64,000 nt of DNA from Gottfriedia solisilvae (GCF_002128405.1 NZ_NETJ01000003.1:62001-126000); one strand, 5' to 3'; positions 36,441-46,856 are shown, counted from the first letter of the stretch. Translations and numbers: made by a program. Notes: generated by a model from the letters alone, not told the origin.

Positions 36441-37685
36441 ATGTTAGAAGGTGAAATCATTAAATTTTATCGAGAAAAAATGGGTCTTACTCAAGCCATG
36501 CTTGGGGAAGGGATATGTACAACGACGCATGTTAGCAAAATTGAACGAGGAAAAACTGCATATTCACCTGACATTATTACCTTATTTTCAGAAAGACTAG
36601 GAATTGATATACATCAAGAAATACAGTCGTTTCATCTCATAGAAAATCTACTTAATCAATGGCATGATGCATTGATTATGAAAAAAGGACAACAAATAGA
36701 AGCTTTAAAAACAGAGCTTGATCAAATGCCTTTTATTGCTTACACACAATATGCAGCACATTATTTTTTACTAAAAGCTCGATACTATTTTCATCATCAA
36801 AATTTAGAATTAGCATTTCAAACAATTAATGATGTACAAAAAGATTTTTCTGAGCTATCTGCGTTTGAAAAAAACTTACTATATCACTTACAAGGAATGT
36901 ATTATATTCAGATTAATGCTAGTTCAAGTAATGAAGATCATCAAAAAGCGATACAAATATTAAAAAAAATCAATATAGATGAATATAGAAATGAAGAATA
37001 CTACTACCATTTAGGGATTGCTTATCATTATGGAAAATCCAAAATATTGGCTTATAAATATACTGAATTGGCATTAGCATATTTTAAAAGAACGAATAAC
37101 TACTTATTAGCGATTAGTGCTGAAACAGTCATGCTACTTCAATATGGTAGTGAGGTTGAAATGGATTTTATTGAAACCGTTAAAAGGTATACAGACTTAA
37201 TACATAATTGTGAAATATTAGGCGCACGTGATCGTAAGGCTATCCTGTTAAATAATCTTGGCGTTAAGTACTTTAAAAGACAAGAATATGATAAGGCACA
37301 AGAATACTTTGAGAAAAGTATGAATGAAACAGAGAATCAGCAATCTATTGTCTATTTACGACGCTTATGTAACTATCTTGAAGCAAGTACGGAAGGTGCA
37401 TTATTACAAAAAGACATTCTAATAAAGAAGCTCAAAATCGGTGCTGCTTTAGCAAAAATGTTAAAAAGTCCAGTTCATACTATTTTAATTAAATTATTTA
37501 AATTGAAAGCTGAAAAAAATGACAGTAAGTACTATCAATTTTTAGTTGATGAAGCACTACCATATTTTTATTCAACTAATAATAATTTTTATATCGAGCA
37601 ATATGGAAAGCAGCTTTATTTATATTATATTGAGACTAACCAATATCAAAAAGCAACTGAATTAGCCCAATCTGTTATTGTGTAA
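36441..37685 (+). CDS. HTH-TPR regulator of RRNPP type
   Basis: The 414-residue protein has an N-terminal XRE helix-turn-helix (residues 1-60: IKFYREKMGLTQAMLGEGICTTTHVSKIERGKTAYSPD). The rest is all-helical TPR-like repeats, clearest at LNNLGVKYFKRQEYDKAQEYFEKSM (~270). Length and plan match the peptide-binding RRNPP regulators PlcR, NprR and AimR. GGGGGGCG before the ATG is a strong site. Unlike PlcR-PapR or NprR-NprX, no signal-peptide gene is evident just downstream. It lies 370 bp before two giant secreted proteases in the same direction, reminiscent of NprR-NprA. Confidence 0.75.
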   Translation: MLEGEIIKFYREKMGLTQAMLGEGICTTTHVSKIERGKTAYSPDIITLFSERLGIDIHQEIQSFHLIENLLNQWHDALIMKKGQQIEALKTELDQMPFIAYTQYAAHYFLLKARYYFHHQNLELAFQTINDVQKDFSELSAFEKNLLYHLQGMYYIQINASSSNEDHQKAIQILKKINIDEYRNEEYYYHLGIAYHYGKSKILAYKYTELALAYFKRTNNYLLAISAETVMLLQYGSEVEMDFIETVKRYTDLIHNCEILGARDRKAILLNNLGVKYFKRQEYDKAQEYFEKSMNETENQQSIVYLRRLCNYLEASTEGALLQKDILIKKLKIGAALAKMLKSPVHTILIKLFKLKAEKNDSKYYQFLVDEALPYFYSTNNNFYIEQYGKQLYLYYIETNQYQKATELAQSVIV

Positions 37686-37694
37686 AAAATATGA

Positions 37695-37740
37695 AATACA
37701 TAGATGTTTAGACCTAACTAGACTTCTATGTATTTATTTT
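37695..37740 (+). terminator. Intrinsic terminator after the HTH-TPR gene
   Basis: AATACATAGA pairs with TCTATGTATT, with further pairing inside (GTTTAG/CTAGAC), followed by T-rich DNA. Confidence 0.7.
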
Positions 37741-37844
37741 ATTTTGCGTAAAATTTTTTAAACACATTACATTATATTAGTCATTATAAAACAAATAGAA
37801 AAATAAAAAATTGGTTTATTTATGGTGAATCCTCGTAGGAGAAT

Positions 37845-37983
37845 TTGTTGATTCGTGTCGAAAACAGCGAAGACATTGATAGAATCCTAGATAAATAACC
37901 CAATTGATAATGCCCATCTTATTTTTCATAATAAAACTAATACAAATGAAGTTTGTTCAGGTGAAATTGAAGTTCAAGAGTAA
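37845..37983 (+). pseudogene. Possible decayed coding remnant
   Basis: TAGGAG precedes a TTG (37845) that opens a 17-codon frame (LLIRVENSEDIDRILDK). After a +1 shift, a second protein-like run (DNAHLIFHNKTNTNEVCSGE and four more residues) ends at 37983. Amino-acid content is protein-like, but the parent gene is not recognised and chance cannot be excluded. The rest of 37686-38052 holds only the terminator and the protease promoter region. Confidence 0.25.
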
Positions 37984-38052
37984 GTCATTGATTTCAATAC
38001 ATCGTTCAATTTTTTAGTAGATCTTAGACAATGATAAATGGGAGGAAGAAAA

Positions 38053-41000
38053 ATGGGGAAACGTGTAGAGAAAACGAAGTTAATAAAAAGCCTTACAGTA
38101 TTAGCCCTATCATCAAGTATTGTTTTATCTCCACTTGGTCAAACAATGGAGGTTACTAAAGCAGCAAGTAATACGAAGTCCGAAGATATATTAGCAAATT
38201 TAACAACTGAACAAAGAAATGCTTTACATCAAATGTCAGTTAATGAGGGTTCTGATCAACAGATTTCTTCAGACATAGATTTGACATCTTCAAATCAAAT
38301 AAATGTAATCGTTGAATTTACAAATAAACCTGCGAAAGTAGCACAGATTGAAGCAGGTGTAGAAGGGAAAACATTGACTGAAAAGGATGCTTCAAAATTA
38401 GTTGATGAAGATCATTCTACTTTTACGAATGAAGTTGGACAAGTATTAACTGATGATAAACAAAAAAAAATAAATTATAAGATTCATCGTTCATATAAGC
38501 ATGCATTTAGTGGAGTCTCAATGAGTCTACCAGCCAATCAAGTTCAAAATCTTTTAAAATCAAAAGTTGTTAAGAAGGTTTGGAGTAATGAGAAGTTTAC
38601 AATTGATCCACCTGTTGAGAACCAAGAAAATAAGCAATTAAAAGCTGATGAATTTAATGTAGCAAACTATTCACCATATGATAGTTTAGATCGTTTACAT
38701 GCAGAAGGATACACAGGTAAAGGAGTTAAAATTGGTATTTTAGATACTGGAATGGATTATAACCATCCAGATTTAAAGGATGGATATAAGGGCGGATATG
38801 ATTTTGTTGATAACGATAATGATCCGATGGAAACAACATATGAGGATTGGAAGAAATCAGGTCAACCAGAAGTAAACGGAGGTACTTATTATACGGAACA
38901 TGGTACACATGTAGCGGGAATTATCGGTGGACGTGGAGTAGTAGATAGCGAGTATTCATCTATTGGTGCTGCACCAGAGGCAGATCTTTATGCTTACCGT
39001 GTATTGGGACCTTATGGTAGTGGAACGAGTGAAGGCATTATTGCCGGAATTGATAAGGCAGTGCAAGATGGAATGGATGTTATTAACATGTCTCTTGGCG
39101 CAACATTAAATGATCCACTTTATGCAACTTCAATTGCCGTAAACAATGCTGTTTTAAGTGGTGTTACAACTGTTGTAGCTGCGGGGAATAGCGGTGATAA
39201 AATGTGGACACTTGGTTCTCCGGGATCTGCCGCATTGGCATTAACGGTAGGTGCTTCATCTGTTGCAATTGAAATTTATCAATATACTGGTTCTCTTGAG
39301 GGGAAAAATTATAAGTTAAGACAATTAACGAAAAATTATAAGGATGACCTTTCAGATTTAAAAGAGAAAAAGATTCAAATGGTTGATGTAGGCCTTGGTG
39401 ATCCAAATGGCTATTCAGGTAAAGATGTAAAAGGGAAATTTGTATTTATGAACCGAGGCGTTTATACATTAGATTCTAAAGTTGCTTATGCAAAAGCTCA
39501 AGGTGCTGTAGGTGTGATTATGGCAAATGATGAAGCAAATAAAGCAGAAGGAGCAATCCAAACATTTTTAGGTGAATCAATGAATGCGATACCTTCGTTT
39601 TCAGTATCATTTGAAGAAGGACAAGTGATTTCAACTGCTATAAAGGCCGGTAAAACAGAATTCACATTTGGTGATTTTAGTAAAATTCAAACAGCATCTG
39701 ATGAATTGGCAGCTTTTAGTTCAAGAGGTCCTTCTAAAGTGAATTATGATATTAAACCAGAAGTAACAGCTCCGGGTGTTTCAATTCTTGCGACAGTTCC
39801 ATTTTATATAAATGATAAAACCGTCGATGGTTCGAAACCGGAAGATTATAAGTATGCATATGCACGACTATCAGGTACTTCAATGGCTACACCTTATGTA
39901 GCAGGTGTATCAGCATTATTACTTCAATCAAATAAAGACCTAGAACCTGCTGATGTTAAATCAATTTTAATGAATACTGCAGACCCATTATCAAAGGATT
40001 ATAGTGTGTTTGAAGTAGGAAGCGGTCGAGTTGATGCTTATGAAGCAATTCATTCAAACGTAGAATTACAAGTTGTTGATAAGACACCGACTATGATAAA
40101 TGGAAAACAAAAAACAATAAAAGAATTAACAGGCGGAATTAGCTTTGGTTCATTTGGATTTGATGATCAAGATGTATCGGATTCACGAAATGTTACGCTA
40201 AAAAATCGTAGTGAAAAAGCGAAAACGTTTAACGTAGATGTTAAATTTCAGACAGGCACTCGAGGATCATTAGACGCGACAAAAAACAATGTAACGATAG
40301 ATGCTCCTACTTCAGTGAAGGTAAATGGAATTAGCTCAAAAACTATTAATCTCAAACTTAACATTCCGAAAACAGCAGAAAAAGGATCGTATGAAGGATA
40401 TATTACGTTTACGAATAACGCAGATCCGACAGAACAATATCAAATTCCATTCGGTGGACGAGTAGTGAATGAAGGAATTGATTTCTTTAAAGCAGATCCA
40501 GCGTTTTCAACAGATACTTCATGGCCAGCAAATTCGTTTCCGTTTCTTGGTTTTGAATTCTCTTTAAAATCTGAAATGAAGACTTTGGATGTATTATTAC
40601 ATGACCCAACTACAGGGGAAGACCTTGGTTTAATTGGTTCATTTACACCGATTACACTAAATGAAAATCAGTTGTACTTTATTGGAAGAGGATTTAATAC
40701 AATTTACTATCCTTTCACAGGAGACTCTAAAAATCCAATAAGTAATGAACCGAGCTTTGCAAAACCAGGTCATTATCAATTAAAAATGGTTGGAACGAAT
40801 AATCAAGGGAAATCATTCTCAAAAGTATCAGATTTCATCTATGACTTAGCGGCTCCAAAAATGAAGTCTAGTTTTGATTCGTTAGATCAAAAGGTAATTG
40901 AATATAAAGATAGTCAATTTGATGAAAATGGACAATTCTTATACGACTTTAACATTAACTTACATGATCCAGAAACAGAAGAAGCAGCTTACTTAGGTCT

Positions 41001-42192
41001 TGATCAATCAAGTAACTCGATTGTTTCGTTTTACAATAGTCCATTTCCTGCGAATCCAATAAAGACAGATAAAGACGGAAATTACACTGACCAAATTTTA
41101 GTGAGAAAGCAATCTGCACCATTGCAAGTTCAGTTTTATGGTTTTGATGCAGCGAGAAACTTTACTGCAAATGCATCTAATATGTTAAGAGTCGTGTTTG
41201 TGGATCAAAATTTACCTTATTACTATTTAAAAGTAAATAAACAAAATGTTAATACAGGTGATGTTGTTAACTATACTGTTCGTTCTAATAATGTCAAAAA
41301 GTTAAAAACGACTAAAATTACAATGAGAAATTATGATTACGCTTCAGTTGAAAATGTAGTCGTAAATGATGCAGTTAAAAGGTATGGTGACGCGGAGGTT
41401 AGTTTAGTCTCTACACCATCGAATTATACTTTTACTTTTACTTATTTAGGTGATAAAGAATTACCAGAAGATTTACCGTTATTTAATTTTGACCTAAAAA
41501 CGTCTGACAAGTTTACGAAAGATAGTCCTTACTGGTATGGTATGAGTGCTTCAACGGTTGATCAAGCAAATGTAGAGACGAAAGATGTCTATGCTTATAT
41601 GGAAATTTTTAAAGTTAAGCCTACTTTTTCAAGAATACAAGGAGTAATACAAGTTGAGGGTGGAAAAGATCCAATTACTGGTGATACGAATTATGCTGTT
41701 GATCTAAGTAAAGCTAACCCAAAAGTAACAGTTACTTCCTACGATGGAAAAACAGTTGTTGAAGCCCAAATTATCGACAAATATGGTTCATATAATGCTG
41801 ATGGAATTAAACCGGATAAAAATGCCTATACATTAACTGTAAATGTACCTGGTCATTTTACGATGAATCAACAAGTTGTTTTATCTGATGAAGTTCGTGG
41901 GGAAACAATCGGTAAGTGGTATAGATATAGTTTATCAACAGCGGCTGCTGGGGATGTAAATAAAGATGATGTAATTGATGTTTTAGATGCAATTGAAGTA
42001 CAAAACTTCTGGGAAACTAACAAAGCATCTGCAGATTTTAACTTTGATAAAGTAGTAGATTCTAAGGATATGAATTACGTTATCAAAAACTTTGGATTAC
42101 AAAATCCGACTGTGAATGATGCGCCAAAAGCTAAGAATTCCTATAAAGGAAAAACATTGGACAGTATTTTAAAAGAGCTAGGAATGAAGTAG
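38053..42192 (+). CDS. Giant secreted subtilisin-like (S8) protease with C-terminal dockerin-like domain, copy 1
   Basis: The 1379-residue Vpr-like protease has these parts in order: a Sec signal (MGKRVEKTKLIKS then a hydrophobic stretch to about residue 40), an inhibitor I9-type propeptide (~80-170), and a catalytic domain with Asp231 (ILDTGMDYNHPDL), His283 (HGTHVAG) and Ser610 (GTSMATP). A protease-associated (PA) insert spans roughly 370-530. Long beta-rich Fn3-like regions follow. The C-terminal dockerin-like pair of F-hand calcium loops comes next (DVNKDDVIDVLDAIEV ~1304 and DFNFDKVVDSKDMNYV ~1334), then a conserved tail NSYKGKTLDSILKELG. ATG at 38053 follows GGGAGGAAG. Paralogue of the next gene. 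Confidence 0.9.
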   Translation: MGKRVEKTKLIKSLTVLALSSSIVLSPLGQTMEVTKAASNTKSEDILANLTTEQRNALHQMSVNEGSDQQISSDIDLTSSNQINVIVEFTNKPAKVAQIEAGVEGKTLTEKDASKLVDEDHSTFTNEVGQVLTDDKQKKINYKIHRSYKHAFSGVSMSLPANQVQNLLKSKVVKKVWSNEKFTIDPPVENQENKQLKADEFNVANYSPYDSLDRLHAEGYTGKGVKIGILDTGMDYNHPDLKDGYKGGYDFVDNDNDPMETTYEDWKKSGQPEVNGGTYYTEHGTHVAGIIGGRGVVDSEYSSIGAAPEADLYAYRVLGPYGSGTSEGIIAGIDKAVQDGMDVINMSLGATLNDPLYATSIAVNNAVLSGVTTVVAAGNSGDKMWTLGSPGSAALALTVGASSVAIEIYQYTGSLEGKNYKLRQLTKNYKDDLSDLKEKKIQMVDVGLGDPNGYSGKDVKGKFVFMNRGVYTLDSKVAYAKAQGAVGVIMANDEANKAEGAIQTFLGESMNAIPSFSVSFEEGQVISTAIKAGKTEFTFGDFSKIQTASDELAAFSSRGPSKVNYDIKPEVTAPGVSILATVPFYINDKTVDGSKPEDYKYAYARLSGTSMATPYVAGVSALLLQSNKDLEPADVKSILMNTADPLSKDYSVFEVGSGRVDAYEAIHSNVELQVVDKTPTMINGKQKTIKELTGGISFGSFGFDDQDVSDSRNVTLKNRSEKAKTFNVDVKFQTGTRGSLDATKNNVTIDAPTSVKVNGISSKTINLKLNIPKTAEKGSYEGYITFTNNADPTEQYQIPFGGRVVNEGIDFFKADPAFSTDTSWPANSFPFLGFEFSLKSEMKTLDVLLHDPTTGEDLGLIGSFTPITLNENQLYFIGRGFNTIYYPFTGDSKNPISNEPSFAKPGHYQLKMVGTNNQGKSFSKVSDFIYDLAAPKMKSSFDSLDQKVIEYKDSQFDENGQFLYDFNINLHDPETEEAAYLGLDQSSNSIVSFYNSPFPANPIKTDKDGNYTDQILVRKQSAPLQVQFYGFDAARNFTANASNMLRVVFVDQNLPYYYLKVNKQNVNTGDVVNYTVRSNNVKKLKTTKITMRNYDYASVENVVVNDAVKRYGDAEVSLVSTPSNYTFTFTYLGDKELPEDLPLFNFDLKTSDKFTKDSPYWYGMSASTVDQANVETKDVYAYMEIFKVKPTFSRIQGVIQVEGGKDPITGDTNYAVDLSKANPKVTVTSYDGKTVVEAQIIDKYGSYNADGIKPDKNAYTLTVNVPGHFTMNQQVVLSDEVRGETIGKWYRYSLSTAAAGDVNKDDVIDVLDAIEVQNFWETNKASADFNFDKVVDSKDMNYVIKNFGLQNPTVNDAPKAKNSYKGKTLDSILKELGMK

Positions 42193-42241
42193 GACAGGGA
42201 AAAAAGTAGTGAAATATTTATAAAATAGGTAATTAGACTTG

Positions 42242-42277
42242 AAAAGGGAGACCATTTTTATGGTTTCTCTTTTTTTA
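42242..42277 (+). terminator. Intrinsic terminator after protease copy 1
   Basis: AAAAGGGAGACCAT pairs with ATGGTTTCTCTTTT over TTTT, then T-run. The remaining DNA to 42546 holds no gene I can support; a 69-codon frame there starts inside this hairpin without a ribosome site. Confidence 0.88.
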
Positions 42278-42546
42278 TTAAAATTTGGGCTATCTTGGGT
42301 TTTTTTAATCATTTTTTATAAGAGAATATGCCAAATTTTGAAAAAGGGTATGGTGAAACGTTGCTATTTTAGGGGATCATTAACCCAATTGACCCTAATT
42401 TGGATATTCTTGATAATTGAAATAGACAAAGTAAGCTTTAGTGAATAGAAGAAAATGATTTCTGAAGGGTTTGCTAACTTTAGTATTCAAATTACAAAAA
42501 TCATTAAACTTTACTTTTAGTTGAGAGATTTCTAGGAGGATGAACA

Positions 42547-45500
42547 ATGGGGAAAAGAGTAGAAAAGAAAAAGTTTTTAAAAAGCTTTACGGTTTTAGCT
42601 CTATCATCAAGTTTTGTTATGGCTCCACTATCACAAGTGACAAATGTGTCAATCGCTGCAAGTAAAACAAAGACAGAAACAATTCTTGCTAATTTAACTT
42701 CACAGCAAAGAGCAGCACTTAAAGAACTTTCAACGAACGAACAGACTGGACTACAAATTTCTGAGGAAATTGATCAAACGACTACTAGACTAACATCAGT
42801 TATTGTAGAGTTTTCTAATAAACCAGCAAAAGTTGCCCAAGTCGAAGCTAAGGTTGAAGGAAAGTCTTTAACAGAAGTAGAAGCATCAAAATTAGCTGAG
42901 CAAGACCATGTAACTTTTAGTAAAGATGTGGGACAAGTATTAACGGATGAGAACAATAAGAAGGTAGACTTTAAGATTAAACGCTCTTATAAACACGCAT
43001 TTAATGGTGTTGCATTGGATCTACCAGCAAATCAAATAAAAAACCTATTAAAATCAAAAGCTGTTAAAACAGTTTGGAGTAATGAAAAATTTACGGTTGA
43101 TCCTCCAAAAGAGCTAGAAAAAACTGAAGAATTAAAAGCAGATGAGTTTAATATTGCGAACTATACACCATATGATGGATTAGATCAGTTGCATGCTGAG
43201 GGTTTAACTGGAAAAGGCATTAAAATAGGTATTCTTGATACAGGTATTGATTACAATCATCCAGACTTAAAAGACGCATATAAAGGCGGATATGACTTTG
43301 TAGATGATGATAGTGATCCAATGGAAACTACATATACGGATTGGGTAAAGGCTGGAAAACCAGGATCTGCAAATGGTGCAGACTATTATACTGAACACGG
43401 TACACATGTTGCAGGTATTATAGGTGGGAGAGGTGTATCAGATAGTGAATATAAACAAGTAGGTGCTGCACCAGAATCTGATCTGTATGCTTACCGCGTA
43501 CTTGGTCCAGGTGGAAGTGGTGCAAGTGATGATATTATTGCTGCGATTGATAAAGCAGTGAAAGATGGCATGGATGTTATTAATATGTCATTAGGTGCCT
43601 CAATAAATGATCCACTATATGCAACATCTGTAGCAGTTAATAACGCTGTGCTTAGTGGCGTAACGACTGTTGTAGCAGCGGGGAATAATGGAGACAAAAT
43701 GGATACATTAGGTTCTCCTGGAGCTGCAGCATTAGCATTAACAGTCGGCGCTTCATCAGTGGCAATTGATCTTTATCAATATAGTGGAAAGCAAAATGGT
43801 ACTGACTACAATGTAAGACAATTAGCACAAAACTACTCAGATGATTTAACAACCTTGAAAGGAAAAGCATATCAACTTGTAGATGTTGGATTAGCAAATC
43901 CGGCTGACTTTGCAGGTAAAGATGTAAAAGGAAAAATTGCTTATATCCATCGTGGCACGATTGCCTTAATTGATAAAATCAAAAATGCAAAAGCGGCTGG
44001 TGCTGTAGGCGTTTTAATGGCTAACAATGTTGAAAACAAAAATGAAGGGGCAATTCAAGCATTTTTAGGTGAATCGGTTGATGCAATTCCTTCCTTCTCA
44101 GTTTCATACGATGAAGGTTTAGCAATCACAGAATCCATTAAGTCTGGTAAAAATGAGTTTACATTCGGCGAATTTTCTAAAATTCAAACAGCTTCAGATG
44201 AATTAGCTGCATTTAGTTCAAGGGGACCATCTCGAGTGAATTACGATATTAAACCGGAAGTAACTGCACCAGGTGTATCAATTCTTTCAACTGTTCCATT
44301 TTATGTAAACAATAAGACGGGTGACGGTACAAAACCAGAAGATTATCAATACGCATACGAGCGCTTATCAGGAACGTCAATGGCGACACCATATGTTGCA
44401 GGGGTTTCAGCTTTATTACTCCAATCAAATAAAGGGCTTGAACCAGCAGATATTAAATCAATTTTAATGAATACTGCGGATCCATTATCAAACGCTTATA
44501 GCGTATTTGAAATAGGTAGCGGGCGAGTTGATGCGTATGAAGCAATTCATTCAAATGTAGAATTAGAAGTTGTTGATCAAACGCCAACAATTGTAAATGG
44601 AAAACAAAAAATGATTAATGAATTAACTGGTGGAATGAGCTTTGGTTCATTTGGATTTGATGGTAATGATATTTCAGAAGCTCGTAATATTACATTGAAA
44701 AATCGAAGTGAAAAAGCCAAAACATTTAGTGTAGATGTGAAGTATCAAACAGGATTAAGAGGTTCAAAAGATGCCGTTTCAAATAACGTTACTTTAAGTG
44801 GACCTTCATCAGTTAAATTAAATGGAATTAGTTCAAAATCGATAAAATATAGCTTAAACATACCAAAAACAGCTGAAGTAGGAACATATGAAGGCTATAT
44901 TACTTTCACAAATAATGCAGACCCAACTGAGCAATATCAAATCCCATTTGGCGTACGTGTTGTAGAAGAGGGTATCCAAACATTTGATTTAATTAACCCA
45001 CTTTACTCAAATAAAATTACAAATCCAACTTATGCGTATCCATTTATGGATGGAAAAGTTGCATTAAAAACACATATGAAAACGCTAGATGTGGTGATTC
45101 AAGATCCGACAACCGGGGAAGATTTAGGTTTAATTGGTTCATTCAATACTTCAGTAATGGCAGAAAATCAAGTTTACAATATTGGTAGACTTGTTGGAGC
45201 AACTTACTATCCATTCACAGGAGATGCCAAAAATCCAATTAGTAGTAAATACGAATTAATTAAACCAGGACATTATAAATTAAGATTAGTTGGAACTAGT
45301 CCAAGTGGAAAATCATTTGCTGCTGCAAAAGACTTTATGCTGGAATATGGGGTGCCAAAATTAACATCTAGCTTTGATAAATTAGAGAAGAAGCTAATTG
45401 AATATAAAGATAGTCAACTAGATGAAAATGGACAATTCTTATATGACTTCCATTTAAATATAAATGATCCGGAAATCGATGAAGCAGCTAGCCAATATGG

Positions 45501-46716
45501 TATACCTGTAGATCAATCAGATAATACATTTGTTTACACGTACAACTCATTCTTCCCATCACAACCAATTCATGTGGATAAAAATGGTGATTATAAAGAT
45601 CAAATTTTAGTAGATAGTAAATATCCAACTTTACCATTAACATTCTATGGTTTGGATGCTGCGCTAAACCCTACTGCTCAACTAAAAGTAGTGTTTGTTA
45701 AAAATACAACACCTTATTATTATTTAAAAGCAAATCAAACGAATATTACAACTGGTGATACAGTAAATTACTCAGTCAGTTCAAATAATGTACAAAAATT
45801 GAAAACGACTAAAATATCTATGAGAGTACTTAATAACCAAGGAATCATTGAAAATGTAAAAGTGAATAATGCAGTTAAACAATATGGTGATGCAGAGATT
45901 TCAGTAACATCTAAAGCTATTTCAGCGGATTTATCAGAATACACGTTTACTTTTACGTATTTAGGTGAAGACAAGTTACCAAAAGATTTACAACTATTTA
46001 ATTTCGATGTAAAAACACTTGATAAAAGTTTTACAACAGGAGCTGCAATTCAGTCGTGGAATATTAGCGGATCAACGATTAACCAATCGAATGTAGTGAC
46101 AAACAATGTATTTACTTATATTGAAGACTATCAAGTAAAACCAACAATTTCTAGACTTACAGGAACACTACAAGTTGAAGGTGCAAAGAATCCAACTACA
46201 GGTGAAACAAATTATGCAGTGGATCAAAGAACAGTTGGTGCAAAAATTACATTAACATCATACGACGGTAAAACTATATTAGAAGCGCCAATTACTTCAA
46301 AACAAGGTGACTATGCATTTGACGGAGTTAAGGTTGATTCCAAACCATATACATTAAAGGTAGATGTACCAGGACACTTTACAATGACTCAAAAAATGGA
46401 TCCATTATTTGATAATATTCGTGGCGATTTAATGGGTAGACAGCTTCGTTACTTATTAGATCTAGCAGCAGCTGGAGATGTAAATAAAGACAATGTAATT
46501 GATGTCCTAGATGCGATTGAAATCCAAAAATATTGGGGAACAAATAAAGTAACCACAGATGTAAACTTTGACAAAGTGGTTGATGTAAAAGATATGAATT
46601 ATATCGTAAAGAACTTCGGTGAGACAAATCTATCAGTTTCAAATGCGCCAAAAGCTAAAAATTCATATAAAGGGGCTACATTGGACAGTATTTTAACTGA
46701 GTTAGGGCTGAAGTAA
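42547..46716 (+). CDS. Giant secreted subtilisin-like (S8) protease with C-terminal dockerin-like domain, copy 2
   Basis: The 1389-residue tandem paralogue of the preceding gene has the same domain order. The catalytic residues are Asp231, His284 and Ser611. The PA insert, Fn3-like region, dockerin-like loops (DVNKDNVIDVLDAIEI and DVNFDKVVDVKDMNYI) and the tail NSYKGATLDSILTELG are kept. The copies are most alike in the signal, catalytic core and dockerin, and diverge in the beta-rich middle (~820-1150), probably the part that meets substrate or surface. It has its own CTAGGAGGATG ribosome site and terminator, so it may be expressed separately. Confidence 0.9.
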   Translation: MGKRVEKKKFLKSFTVLALSSSFVMAPLSQVTNVSIAASKTKTETILANLTSQQRAALKELSTNEQTGLQISEEIDQTTTRLTSVIVEFSNKPAKVAQVEAKVEGKSLTEVEASKLAEQDHVTFSKDVGQVLTDENNKKVDFKIKRSYKHAFNGVALDLPANQIKNLLKSKAVKTVWSNEKFTVDPPKELEKTEELKADEFNIANYTPYDGLDQLHAEGLTGKGIKIGILDTGIDYNHPDLKDAYKGGYDFVDDDSDPMETTYTDWVKAGKPGSANGADYYTEHGTHVAGIIGGRGVSDSEYKQVGAAPESDLYAYRVLGPGGSGASDDIIAAIDKAVKDGMDVINMSLGASINDPLYATSVAVNNAVLSGVTTVVAAGNNGDKMDTLGSPGAAALALTVGASSVAIDLYQYSGKQNGTDYNVRQLAQNYSDDLTTLKGKAYQLVDVGLANPADFAGKDVKGKIAYIHRGTIALIDKIKNAKAAGAVGVLMANNVENKNEGAIQAFLGESVDAIPSFSVSYDEGLAITESIKSGKNEFTFGEFSKIQTASDELAAFSSRGPSRVNYDIKPEVTAPGVSILSTVPFYVNNKTGDGTKPEDYQYAYERLSGTSMATPYVAGVSALLLQSNKGLEPADIKSILMNTADPLSNAYSVFEIGSGRVDAYEAIHSNVELEVVDQTPTIVNGKQKMINELTGGMSFGSFGFDGNDISEARNITLKNRSEKAKTFSVDVKYQTGLRGSKDAVSNNVTLSGPSSVKLNGISSKSIKYSLNIPKTAEVGTYEGYITFTNNADPTEQYQIPFGVRVVEEGIQTFDLINPLYSNKITNPTYAYPFMDGKVALKTHMKTLDVVIQDPTTGEDLGLIGSFNTSVMAENQVYNIGRLVGATYYPFTGDAKNPISSKYELIKPGHYKLRLVGTSPSGKSFAAAKDFMLEYGVPKLTSSFDKLEKKLIEYKDSQLDENGQFLYDFHLNINDPEIDEAASQYGIPVDQSDNTFVYTYNSFFPSQPIHVDKNGDYKDQILVDSKYPTLPLTFYGLDAALNPTAQLKVVFVKNTTPYYYLKANQTNITTGDTVNYSVSSNNVQKLKTTKISMRVLNNQGIIENVKVNNAVKQYGDAEISVTSKAISADLSEYTFTFTYLGEDKLPKDLQLFNFDVKTLDKSFTTGAAIQSWNISGSTINQSNVVTNNVFTYIEDYQVKPTISRLTGTLQVEGAKNPTTGETNYAVDQRTVGAKITLTSYDGKTILEAPITSKQGDYAFDGVKVDSKPYTLKVDVPGHFTMTQKMDPLFDNIRGDLMGRQLRYLLDLAAAGDVNKDNVIDVLDAIEIQKYWGTNKVTTDVNFDKVVDVKDMNYIVKNFGETNLSVSNAPKAKNSYKGATLDSILTELGLK

Positions 46717-46746
46717 TAGGAATAAAGTTAGTATATGAGTTGTGTA

Positions 46747-46778
46747 AGAGAGGAGCCATTTTTGGCTTCTCTTTTTTA
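46747..46778 (+). terminator. Intrinsic terminator after protease copy 2
   Basis: AAGAGAGGAGCCA pairs with TGGCTTCTCTT over a T loop, then T-run. Confidence 0.88.
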
Positions 46779-46856
46779 GTGAGAACTGGAATTATTTACA
46801 TAAATGTATTTTATTTTGGTTACATTATTTGAATAAAAGTTTCTAAGGGGATTGTC

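Noticed and set aside
37690-37705. PlcR-box-like TATGAAATACATA
   Set aside because: It is shorter than the PlcR consensus and forms part of the terminator stem after the regulator gene.
37911-38018. 35-codon ORF (MPILFFIIKLIQ...) as a pheromone precursor for the HTH-TPR regulator
   Set aside because: No ribosome site, and the N-terminus lacks the usual positive charges of an export signal. It may overlap a decayed coding segment in another frame.
38038-38052. Protease copy 1 starting at the ATG at 38038
   Set aside because: The bases between 38038 and 38053 contain the GGGAGGAAG ribosome site; the ATG at 38053 matches the start of copy 2.
42239-42448. 69-codon hydrophobic ORF between the two proteases
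   Set aside because: It begins inside the terminator hairpin of protease copy 1, has no ribosome site, and its hydrophobicity follows from T-rich DNA.
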